DNA from: Deltaproteobacteria bacterium
GTDB lineage: Bacteria > Desulfobacterota > Desulfobulbia > Desulfobulbales > Desulfurivibrionaceae
Direction: 5' to 3'
Assembly: GCA_021847425.1 (NCBI GenBank)
Contig: JAJZRF010000032.1
Coordinates: 1 to 37,360 of the forward strand
DNA length: 37,360 nucleotides
The position numbers and the translations under genes are program-made. The notes beneath the pieces are model-generated. The model saw only the letters and a program-made list of their open reading frames with translations, did no database searches and was not told the origin of the DNA. This document shows, piece after piece, positions 25,131 to 33,158 of the stretch; positions within the stretch are counted from its first letter, which is position 1, and the number at the start of each line of letters is the position of its first letter.

Positions 25131-27335
25131 ATGTCTAAGATCATCTGTTCAGCCGCCATTCGTGGGGCTCACAAGATAGTTGATATGGCGGAGGCGAAGT
25201 TCGAGGAGGCCCTCAAGAAATTCGGCCCTGAGCAGGAGGTGCATTTTCCGAACACCGCCTACTTCTTGCCGATTATTTACAGTATGCTGGGCGCCAAGGT
25301 GAAGAACCTGGGCGACATGAAGGATATCTTCAAGGAATGCCGCACCCTTCTCCCGGAACAGGTGAGCGCCAATATCTGGCTGCCGTACCTCGCCCCGGCC
25401 CTTGATGCGGGCATGGCCACCTTTTTTGCCGAGGAGATGTTCGAGGCCATCCGGTATCTGGAGACCCCTGATTTTTATACGAAGACCGAGGATCCGCTGG
25501 AGAAGAATATCTGGCTGGGCGCAGCCGATGACGTTATCTTCCGTAAGCGCGGCGTTGAGTTCGTTGACGGCACCGCCCCCGGTTTTGCCGCCATCATGGG
25601 CACCCCGGACGACAATGAGGTTGCCTCAAGGATCGCCCTGGAGCTTCAGGAAAAAAATCTCTACATCTTCATGCACGACCAGACCAACGGCAAGAACATG
25701 GCCGAGCGTCTGGTGGAAAACAAGGTGCAGGTCGGATGGAACACCCGGTTGGTGCCCTTTGGCAAGAGCTATACCTCCGCGGTCTTCGCCATCGGCTTTG
25801 CCTGCCGGGTGGCCATGGCCTTCGGCGGCATCAAGCCCGGCGACTACAAGGGCAATCTGATCTACAATAAAGACCGGACCTTTGCCTTTGTCATGGCCTT
25901 TGGTCCGGTTTCCGACGAGTGGTACGCCAACGCGGCCGGCGCCATCAACTGGGGTTTCCCCACCATTTCCGACTACGATATCCCCGAGATATTGCCCACC
26001 GGGATCTGCACCTACGAACACGTGGTCAGCCGCGTGCCCCACAACGAGATCGTCCAGAAGGCCATCGAGGTGCGCGGCCTTAAGGTCAACGTTACCAAGA
26101 TCGACATCCCCATGTCCTTTGGCCCGGCCTTTGAAGGCGAGCGCATCCGCAAGGACGATCTCTTCATGGAATGCGGCGGCGGCCGGACCTCCGCAGTGGA
26201 GGTTCTGGTTTCCAAGGATATGTCCGAGGTGGAGGACGGCAAGGTCACCATCCAAGGCCCGGACATCAAGGACATCGAACAGGGCAAAAACCTGCCCATT
26301 GCTATCCTGGTCGAGGTTGCCGGCCGGGGGATGCAGTCGGACTTCGAGCCCATCCTCGAGCGCCAGTTCCATCACCTGATCAACTACATCCAGGGCATCA
26401 TGCACATGGGCCAGCGGAACATCATGTGGGTCCGTATCGGCAAGGCGGCCGTGGAAAAGGGCTTTTCCCTCACCCATATCGGCAAGGTGCTGCACGGCAA
26501 ACTGCATCAGGAGTTCGGCGCCATTGTCGACAAGATCCAGGTCAAGATCTACACCGAGCTGAACAAGGTGGAAGAGGTGCAGGAGCTTGCCCGCAAGGTG
26601 TACGCGGAGCGCGATGAGCGTCTGGGCTCCATGACCGACGAGACCGAGGAGATTTTTTACTCCTGCACCCTGTGCCAGTCCTTTGCCCCGAGCCATGTCT
26701 GCGTCATCACCCCGGAGCGGATCGGCATGTGCGGCGCCTATAACTGGCTGGACGGCAAGGCCTCCTACCAGATCAACCCCACCGGCCCCAACCAGCCCAT
26801 CCAGAAGGGCGAGTGCGTGGATGAAAAACTCGGGATCTTCAAGGGGATCAACGATTTTGTCGAACAGACTTCACGCGGGGCCGTGCCCGAGCTTGCCTTG
26901 TATTCCTTGATGAACAGCCCGATGACCGCCTGCGGCTGTTTCGAGGCCATTGCCGCCATGTTGCCCCAGTGCAACGGAATCATGGTGGTCAACCGCGATT
27001 TCAGCGGCATGACCCCTTCCGGGATGAAGTTTACTACCCTGGCCGGCATGGCTGGTGGTGGCGCGCAGACCCCAGGTTTCATGGGCGTTTCCAAGCACTT
27101 CATGACCAGCCCCAAGCTGTTTGTCGCCGAGGGCGGTCTCAAGCGGATGGTCTGGCTGCCCAAGATGATGAAGGAAGAGATCAAGGACAAGCTCATGCAG
27201 CGCTGCAAGGAAATCGGCATGCCCGAGTTCTACGATATGATCGCCACCGAGGAGAACGGCACCACGGAAGAGGAAATCCTCGCCTTCATGAAAAAGGTCG
27301 GTCATCCGGCCCTTGAGATGGAATCCGTTGTTTAA
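25131..27335 (+). CDS. acsB: Acetyl-CoA synthase catalytic subunit (AcsB, bacterial full-length form)
   Basis: Joins CO, a methyl group from the corrinoid protein and CoA into acetyl-CoA at the Ni-Ni-[4Fe-4S] A-cluster. The 734-residue protein includes the N-terminal CODH-binding domain absent from archaeal CdhC. A-cluster ligands are C512, C515, C524 and C534 (SCTLCQSFAPSHVC, then IGMCGAYNW). The distal-nickel motif C601-G-C603 is in TACGCFEAI. Spacing matches Moorella AcsB with a shift of six. AGAGGAG lies about ten bases before ATG 25131. The leader contains the 46-bp repeat. A 13-codon ORF starting in that repeat at 25100 overlaps the acsB start in another frame. Confidence 0.97.
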   Translation: MSKIICSAAIRGAHKIVDMAEAKFEEALKKFGPEQEVHFPNTAYFLPIIYSMLGAKVKNLGDMKDIFKECRTLLPEQVSANIWLPYLAPALDAGMATFFAEEMFEAIRYLETPDFYTKTEDPLEKNIWLGAADDVIFRKRGVEFVDGTAPGFAAIMGTPDDNEVASRIALELQEKNLYIFMHDQTNGKNMAERLVENKVQVGWNTRLVPFGKSYTSAVFAIGFACRVAMAFGGIKPGDYKGNLIYNKDRTFAFVMAFGPVSDEWYANAAGAINWGFPTISDYDIPEILPTGICTYEHVVSRVPHNEIVQKAIEVRGLKVNVTKIDIPMSFGPAFEGERIRKDDLFMECGGGRTSAVEVLVSKDMSEVEDGKVTIQGPDIKDIEQGKNLPIAILVEVAGRGMQSDFEPILERQFHHLINYIQGIMHMGQRNIMWVRIGKAAVEKGFSLTHIGKVLHGKLHQEFGAIVDKIQVKIYTELNKVEEVQELARKVYAERDERLGSMTDETEEIFYSCTLCQSFAPSHVCVITPERIGMCGAYNWLDGKASYQINPTGPNQPIQKGECVDEKLGIFKGINDFVEQTSRGAVPELALYSLMNSPMTACGCFEAIAAMLPQCNGIMVVNRDFSGMTPSGMKFTTLAGMAGGGAQTPGFMGVSKHFMTSPKLFVAEGGLKRMVWLPKMMKEEIKDKLMQRCKEIGMPEFYDMIATEENGTTEEEILAFMKKVGHPALEMESVV

Positions 27336-27380
27336 GAAAAGATAGGAGCAAGGCGCAAGGAAAAAGGCCACAGGAAACAG

Positions 27381-27413
27381 CCTTTAGCCTTTAACCTTGA
27401 ACCTTTAACCTTG
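27381..27413 (+). repeat. Heptanucleotide array, CCTTTAA type, between acsB and acsC
   Basis: Units CCTTTAG, CCTTTAA, CCTTGAA, CCTTTAA and a partial CCTTG run in exact 7-base register. The array is the complementary-strand version of the GGCTAAA/GGCTGAA units seen at 28795 and 11468. It lies in the 100-bp spacer just before the acsC ribosome site GGGAGG. Confidence 0.8.
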
Positions 27414-27435
27414 TTTATACGGGAGGAACAGACAG

Positions 27436-28791
27436 ATGGCTTTAACAGGTATTCAAATCCTCAAAATGCTTCCCAAGAAGAACTGCGGGGAGTGCGGCAT
27501 TCCGACCTGTCTTGCCTTTGCCATGAAGGTGGCTGCCGGGCAGACGGAAATCGGCGAATGCCCGTATGTGAGCAATGAGGTCAAGGAGCAGATCGGCGAA
27601 GCATCCGCCCCTCCGATCCGGACTATTAAGATCGGCTCCGGGGACAGCAGTTATACCACCGGCGGCGAGACCTGTCTGTTCCGCCATGAAAAACGTTTTG
27701 AGAACCCCACCGGCATCGCGGTGCTGGTCACCACCGATATGAACGAGGCCGACGTCGATGGCCGGATCAGCCGGTTCAAGAACCTCCGCTACGAGCGGGT
27801 CGGCGTGCTGCTCAAGGCCGACCTCATTGCCATCAAGGACACCTTGGGCGATGGTGCTGCCTTTACCGCCCTGACCAAGAAGGTGCTGGATGGCGCAGCC
27901 GATGCCAGCATCATCCTGATGAGCGACAAACCCGACAATCTCAAGGCAGCCGCGGCCGCCTGCGGGGAGCGCAAGCCCCTGCTGTATGCCGCCACCGCCG
28001 GCAATGCCGAGGCCATGGCCGCAGTGGCCAAGGAGACTCAGTGTTCTCTGGTTGCCAAAGGCACAAACCTCGACGACACCGTGGCTGTTTCCGAAAAACT
28101 TCTTGCCGCCGGGCTCAAGGATCTCATGCTCGACACCGGAGCCCGCACGGTCCGCGCCGCTCTGGAGGACAGCGTGGTGGGCCGGCGTTCCGCCATCCGC
28201 GCCAAATTCAAGCCCCTGGGTTTTCCCACCATCACCTTCCCCTGCGAGATCGCCGCTGATCCGCTGATGGAGGCCATGGTCGCCTCGGTGCTCATCGCCA
28301 AATACGCAGGCGTTGTCGTGCTTTCCGACCTGCAGGGCGATATCCTTTTTCCGCTGCTTCTGGAACGGCTGAACATCTTCACCGATCCGCAGCGGCCCAT
28401 GGTGGTGCAGGAAGATGTGTACAACATCAACGGCCCAACCGAGGATTCCCCGGTTCTCATCACCTGCAACTTCTCCCTCACCTACTTCATTGTTTCCGGC
28501 GAGATCGAGGGGAGCAAGGTGCCTTCTTGGCTGCTGATCAAGGACACGGAAGGGCTTTCGGTCCTCACCGCCTGGGCGGCCGGCAAGTTCGGCGCGGACA
28601 TGATCGCGGCGTTCATGAAAAAATCCGGGATCGAGTCCAAGGTCAAGCATCGGGAGCTTATTATCCCCGGCTATCTTGCCTCCATGAAGGGCGAGCTTGA
28701 AGAGGAACTGGCCGGCTGGACCATTACCATCGGCCCCCGTGAAGCCGGGCATCTGCCCGCCTTCCTCAAGGAATGGAAACCCGCGGCGTAA
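27436..28791 (+). CDS. acsC: Corrinoid iron-sulfur protein large subunit (AcsC/CdhE)
   Basis: Binds cobalamin and a low-potential [4Fe-4S] cluster and, with AcsD, ferries the methyl group from methyl-THF to acetyl-CoA synthase. The 451-residue protein starts with the cluster domain: C17, C20, C25 and C42 (KKNCGECGIPTC, GECPY). A TIM barrel follows, then a C-terminal cobalamin-binding domain (PVLITCNFSLTYFIVSGEIE, WLLIKDTEGLSVLTAWAAGK). GGGAGGA stands just before ATG 27436. It is flanked on both sides by heptanucleotide arrays. The methyltransferase AcsE that loads it is not in the window. Confidence 0.96.
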   Translation: MALTGIQILKMLPKKNCGECGIPTCLAFAMKVAAGQTEIGECPYVSNEVKEQIGEASAPPIRTIKIGSGDSSYTTGGETCLFRHEKRFENPTGIAVLVTTDMNEADVDGRISRFKNLRYERVGVLLKADLIAIKDTLGDGAAFTALTKKVLDGAADASIILMSDKPDNLKAAAAACGERKPLLYAATAGNAEAMAAVAKETQCSLVAKGTNLDDTVAVSEKLLAAGLKDLMLDTGARTVRAALEDSVVGRRSAIRAKFKPLGFPTITFPCEIAADPLMEAMVASVLIAKYAGVVVLSDLQGDILFPLLLERLNIFTDPQRPMVVQEDVYNINGPTEDSPVLITCNFSLTYFIVSGEIEGSKVPSWLLIKDTEGLSVLTAWAAGKFGADMIAAFMKKSGIESKVKHRELIIPGYLASMKGELEEELAGWTITIGPREAGHLPAFLKEWKPAA

Positions 28792-28794
28792 AAA

Positions 28795-28881
28795 AAGGTT
28801 AAAGGTGAAAGGCTAAAGGCTAAAGGTTTCCGCCTTGCACCTTTGACCTTGTACCTTTAACCTTTAACCTTTTACCTTTTT
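28795..28881. repeat. Inverted heptanucleotide array between acsC and fdhA
   Basis: The left arm (28795-28829) has five 7-mers of AAGGTTA/AAGGCTA type. The right arm (28833-28881) has about six of CCTTGCA/CCTTTAA type. The arms are near reverse complements and can form a long imperfect hairpin around TTTCCG. The spacer is almost entirely repeat. It may terminate or attenuate transcription or stabilise mRNA between acsC and fdhA. Confidence 0.85.
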
Positions 28882-28889
28882 AACCGGCT

Positions 28890-31800
28890 ATGAATATCAC
28901 AATCAACGGTTATGAAATTGTTGCCGAACAAGGGATCACCATCCTGGAGGCGGCAAAACGGGCGGATATTCATATCCCAACCCTGTGCTACGTGAACAAG
29001 GGGACCTCGGACATCCCCTGCGAGATCTGCGTGGTCAGCGTGGAAGGGGTGGAGGCGCCGGTGCGGTCCTGTGTAACCCAGGTGTGCGAAGGGATGCGGA
29101 TCATCACCGAGTCCAAGGAGCTGCAGGCCAAACGGGCGGAGCGCATGACTCTCCTGATGGAAACCCATTTCGGCGACTGCAAGGCTCCCTGCAATCTTAC
29201 CTGTCCCGGGCAGATCAATGTACAGGGCTACATCGCCCATGTGGCCAAGGGCCAGTACGAAGAGGCTCTGCGTCTGGTCATGGAGCGCAACCCCTTTCCC
29301 TTTTCCGTGGGCAGGGTGTGCCCCCGGTTCTGCGAGACCCGTTGCCGCCGGATTCTCGTGGATGAGCCGGTGTCCATCAACCATCTGAAGCGCTTTGTCG
29401 CCGACTGGTGCATGGCCCACAAGATCGACCTGCGTATTCCCCGCGATCCCTCCACCGGCAAAAAGATCGCGGTTATCGGCGGCGGTCCCTCCGGCCTGAG
29501 CGGCGCCTACTATCTGGCGCGCAAAGGCCACGATGTCACGGTCTTTGAGTCCGCCGCCAAACTTGGCGGCATGCTGCGTTACGGCATCCCCGACTACAAG
29601 ATCCCCCAGGATGTGCTTGACTACGAGATCAGCACCATCCTGCGCATGGGGATCAATGTCCGCCTGAACCAGAAATGGGGCGAGGATTTCACCCTGCAAT
29701 CCCTTAAGGATCAGGGCTACGAGGCTATTCTCATCGCCACCGGCACCCCGGTGGATGAGAGCCTGGATATCCCGGGCTGTGCTCTGCCCAAGGTGATCCC
29801 GGCCACGAAATTTCTGCGGGACATGTCCGAGGGCAAGGGTGGCAACTACGGCAGTTCCGCCGTGGTCTTCGGCGGCAACAATGTGGCCATGGAGGTTGCC
29901 CGTTCCCTGTTGCGCAAGGAAGTCGGCCAGGTCACCATTATTTATTCCCGGGCTCAGACCGAGATGTCGGCCAATCAGCGCAATATCCGGGTGGCCGAGA
30001 AAGAGGGCGTTCAGTTTCTGCTCATGGCCGCGCCGGTGAATTTCAGCGATACCAACAACGGCATCAGCGTGCAGTTGATCCGGACCAAGCTCGGAGAGCC
30101 GGACGAGAAAGGAATCCGCTACCCCGAGGCGATCCCCGGTTCCACGGTGAACATCAAGGCCGACACCGTCATTGTTGCCCAGGGATTGAGCGCCTGCCGC
30201 GAGAAATTCGACGGCGGCGAGCTGGAGGCGACCCTGGAGCTGACTCCGAAATGCAACATCAAGGCCAATCCCAGAACCTCGCTGACCAATCATCCGGGCA
30301 TCTATGCGGCCGGTGATGTGACCAGCGGTCCCCGCTCGGTGATCCAGGCCGTGGTCGCGGCCCGGCGCGCGGCGGAAAATATCCATGCCCAGGTCATGGG
30401 CATCACCAAGACCGTGGCCGAGAGCCGGTTCAACTTTACCCGGGGCAAGGGGTTCGATGATGTGGATCTCCGCAACTTCGAGGGGATCAACATCAAGCTG
30501 CGCGAGAAGATGCCCACCCGGCCGCCCCAGATCGCGACCCAGGACTTCAGCGAGATCAAGCTCGGCTTTTCCGAGCAGATGGCCATCACCGAGGCAAAGC
30601 GCTGCCTTTCCTGCGGCTGCCGGGCCTATGACCGTTGCGACCTGAAGAAGCTGGCCACGGATTTCGGCCTCGATCCGACCCGGACCGGGATGGCGGCAAA
30701 GCCGGTCTACACGGAAAAGATCGCCCATCCCATGATTCAGGTGGACCTGAACAAGTGCATCTACTGCAAGCGCTGCCAGAACAGCTGCGAATACGATGCC
30801 CTGGAAATCAGCGCCGAGGATGTCGATGACAAGGGACGTCCTGTCGGCTTGCGTTTCAGGTTCAAGGAGAACTGCGTCAACTGCGGCAGCTGCGTGGACA
30901 ACTGCTCCACCGGCGCCCTGAACAAGAAAGACGTATTGGTGCCGGTGGTGAACGAACCCATCCGCGAGGTGCGCTCCACCTGCCCATACTGCGGGGCCGG
31001 TTGCCAGATCATCCTCAAGGTGAAGGGCAATACCCTGATGGAGGTCACCGCGGATCCCGACCTGGCGCCCAATTACGGGGCGCTCTGCGTCAAGGGGCGG
31101 TTCGGGCATAATTTTGTCCAGCACAAGGACCGTCTGACCAAACCTCTGGTGCGCCGCGGCTCACAGCTGGTGGAGACAAGCTGGGAAGATGCCCTGAATA
31201 TGGTGGCCAAGCGTTTCTTCGACATCAAGGCCATGTACGGCCCGGATTCCATCTCCGGTTTCAGCTGTGCCCGGGCCAGCAACGAAGAAAATTATCTGAT
31301 GCAAAAATTCATGCGGACAGCGATCGGAACGAATAATATCGATCACTGCGCCCGACTCTGACACGCTCCCACGGTGGCCAGTTTGGCCCTCACCTTCGGC
31401 AGCGGCGCAATGACCAACTCCATTGCGGATACATTGAAAACCGATCTCTTCTTCATGGTCGGCAGCAACCCGGACACCAGCCATCCCACCATCGGGTTGC
31501 GCATTCACCAGGCCGTGACCCGGGGAGCAAAACTGGTGGTGGTGGACCCTCGCCGGACCAAGCTGGCCGAGCGGGCCGATCTCTGGCTGCGCATCGTGCC
31601 CGGCACCGATGTCGCTTTTTTAAACGGCATGATGCAGGTCATTATCGAGGAGGAGCTCTGGGATAAGAAGTTTGTCGAGGAGCGGACCGAGGATTTTGAC
31701 GAACTTGCCCGGCTGGTCAAGAAATACACCCCGGAGATGGTGGAAAAGATCACCGGCATCAAGGAGGATCAGTTGCGCCAGGCCGCCCGGATGTATGCGG

Positions 31801-33005
31801 CGGAAGGGCGGCACGCCACCTTCTGGGGCATGGGCATCACCCACTATGTCACCGGCACGGACCGGGTCAAGTCCATCGCCAACCTGACCATGCTCTGCGG
31901 CAAGATCGGGAAGGAAGGCACCGGCTGCAATCCCCTCCGGGGCCAGAACAATGTGCAGGGCGCCTGCGACGTGGGGGCGCTTTTCAATACCCTGCCGGGG
32001 TATGGCGGCCTGGAAAACGACAATCTCTTTGATAAGTATGAAAAGCTCTGGGGCATCAAGCTGCCCAGGCGGCCGGGCAAACCCGCCACCGAGGTTTGGG
32101 AAAATGTTTTCAAGGGCAATATTCGCAGCCTCTATATCTTCGGCGAGGATCCGGCCGTGGCCGACGCCAATATCGCCCATGTTCAGGCGGCCCTGGAAAA
32201 GGTCGATTTTCTGGTGGTTCAGGACATCTTCCTGACCGATACCGCGAAGATGGCGGATGTGGTTCTGCCTGCTGCCTGTTTTGCGGAAAAAGACGGCACT
32301 TTTACCTGCACGGAACGAAGGGTACAGAGGATTCGCAAGGCGGTTGAGCCGCCGGGCGAGGCCAAGCCGGACTGGCAGATCATCTCCCTGCTTTCCCAGC
32401 GGATGGGCTATCCCATGCATTATAATTCCGCTTCGGAGATCTTTGACGAGATCTGCCAGCTCTTGCCGCAGTACAAGGGGCTGTCCTACGAACGGCTGGA
32501 AAAGGTCGGCTTGCAGTGGCCGGTGCCGGACCCGCACCATCCCGGCACCCCGGTGCTCCATACGGAGAAGTTCACCCGCGGCAAGGGGCTGTTCATTGCC
32601 GAGGATTACATCCCCCCGGTTGAATTGCCCGATGAGGAATATCCGCTGCTGTTCACCACCGGCCGCGATATTGCCCGGTATAACTTCAGCAGCATGACCG
32701 GCAAAACCACGCAGATCGATGAGATCAGCCCGGAGTGTTTTGCCGAGGTGCACCCTGGGGATGCGGAGCGGTTAGGGCTCAAGGAAAAAAACTGGGTGCG
32801 GCTCACCTCGCGGCGCGGTTCGGTGGAAATGCGGGCAACCATCACCGACCGGACCCAGGAGGGCACCATCTTCAGCACGTATAACCATTTGCAGGCGCTG
32901 GTGAACCTGCTGACTCTGGATGCCCTGGATCGTCTTTCCAGAACTCCGGAGTACAAGCTGTGTGCCATCAAGGTTGAAGTATTGGGCGATGAGTTGCCGG
33001 ATTGA
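28890..33005 (+). CDS. fdhA: Selenocysteine formate dehydrogenase catalytic subunit fused to a GltD-like flavoprotein domain
   Basis: Reversible CO2/formate enzyme providing formate to Fhs. Read through one in-frame TGA (31359-31361) as selenocysteine, it has 1371 residues with Sec at 824 in DHCARL-U-HAPTVASLA, the canonical FdhA site. Domain order: [2Fe-2S] ferredoxin-like residues 1-95 (C33, C44, C47, C61); a GltD-like FAD/NAD(P) module about 95-500 (KIAVIGGGPSGLSGAYYLAR near 191, AAGDVTSGP near 472); two [4Fe-4S] ferredoxin motifs (CIYCKRCQNSC near 622, CVNCGSCVDNC near 661); then the molybdopterin domain from CPYCGAGC near 697. The flavin module suggests NAD(P)H exchange within one polypeptide. 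ATG 28890 has no clear ribosome site and follows the repeat array by eight bases. hdrA and mvhD follow, implying one complex. Confidence 0.93.
31362..31394 (+). promoter_or_regulatory. Predicted bacterial SECIS element of fdhA
   Basis: Directly after the TGA at 31359, GGCC (31376-31379) pairs with GGCC (31385-31388) around AGTTT. Outer GGT (31373-31375) pairs with ACC (31392-31394) across a three-base bulge. The loop starts 18 bases after TGA, a distance suited to SelB-dependent recoding. The first bases after TGA, CACG, are the same as in E. coli fdhF. Confidence 0.7.
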
Positions 33006-33089
33006 TTTTTTTGGAGTGCGGTTTTGGCTCCTGAGCTGTCAGTTAAAAATAATTGTACTAATTGGAAATGCCATAACCGGCATAAGTAT

Positions 33090-33129
33090 CCGTAACGAAA
33101 TGCTCTAGGAGCTAGACATTTCGAAACGG
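33090..33129 (+). promoter_or_regulatory. Extended hairpin in the fdhA-hdrA spacer
   Basis: CCGT (33090-33093) pairs with ACGG (33126-33129), CGAAATG (33096-33102) with CATTTCG (33117-33123), and TCTAG (33104-33108) with CTAGA (33112-33116). This makes 16 pairs with an AA/AA internal loop, one bulged C and a GAG loop. It excludes formation of the terminator-like hairpin at 33106-33143. A smaller hairpin, ATGCC/GGCAT, lies at 33068-33083. The arrangement resembles an attenuator or riboswitch expression platform; no ligand is evident. Confidence 0.55.
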
Positions 33130-33143
33130 CTCCTAAATTTTTT
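33106..33143 (+). terminator. Terminator-like hairpin before hdrA, competing with the upstream hairpin
   Basis: TAGGAGC (33106-33112) pairs perfectly with GCTCCTA (33129-33135), followed by AA and six T (33138-33143), 15 bases before the hdrA ATG. Its left arm is used by the stem at 33090-33129, so the two cannot form together. GCTCCT also occurs at 33027-33032, offering a third partner for AGGAGC. Confidence 0.5.
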
Positions 33144-33158
33144 AAGTGGAGTTACACG

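Noticed and set aside
25100-25138. 13-codon ORF starting in the 46-bp repeat and overlapping the acsB start
   Set aside because: There is no ribosome site before ATG 25100. The frame probably reflects the relation to hdrA rather than a leader peptide, so it is noted only within the repeat finding.
28795-28881. Heptanucleotide array as a CRISPR array
   Set aside because: Units are seven bases with no unique spacers, and no cas gene is near.
31359-31361. Reading fdhA, hdrA and mvhD as pseudogenes or nonsense-mutated genes
   Set aside because: All three interruptions are TGA, never TAA or TAG. They fall exactly at known Cys/Sec positions, and the frames resume without shift to full family length.
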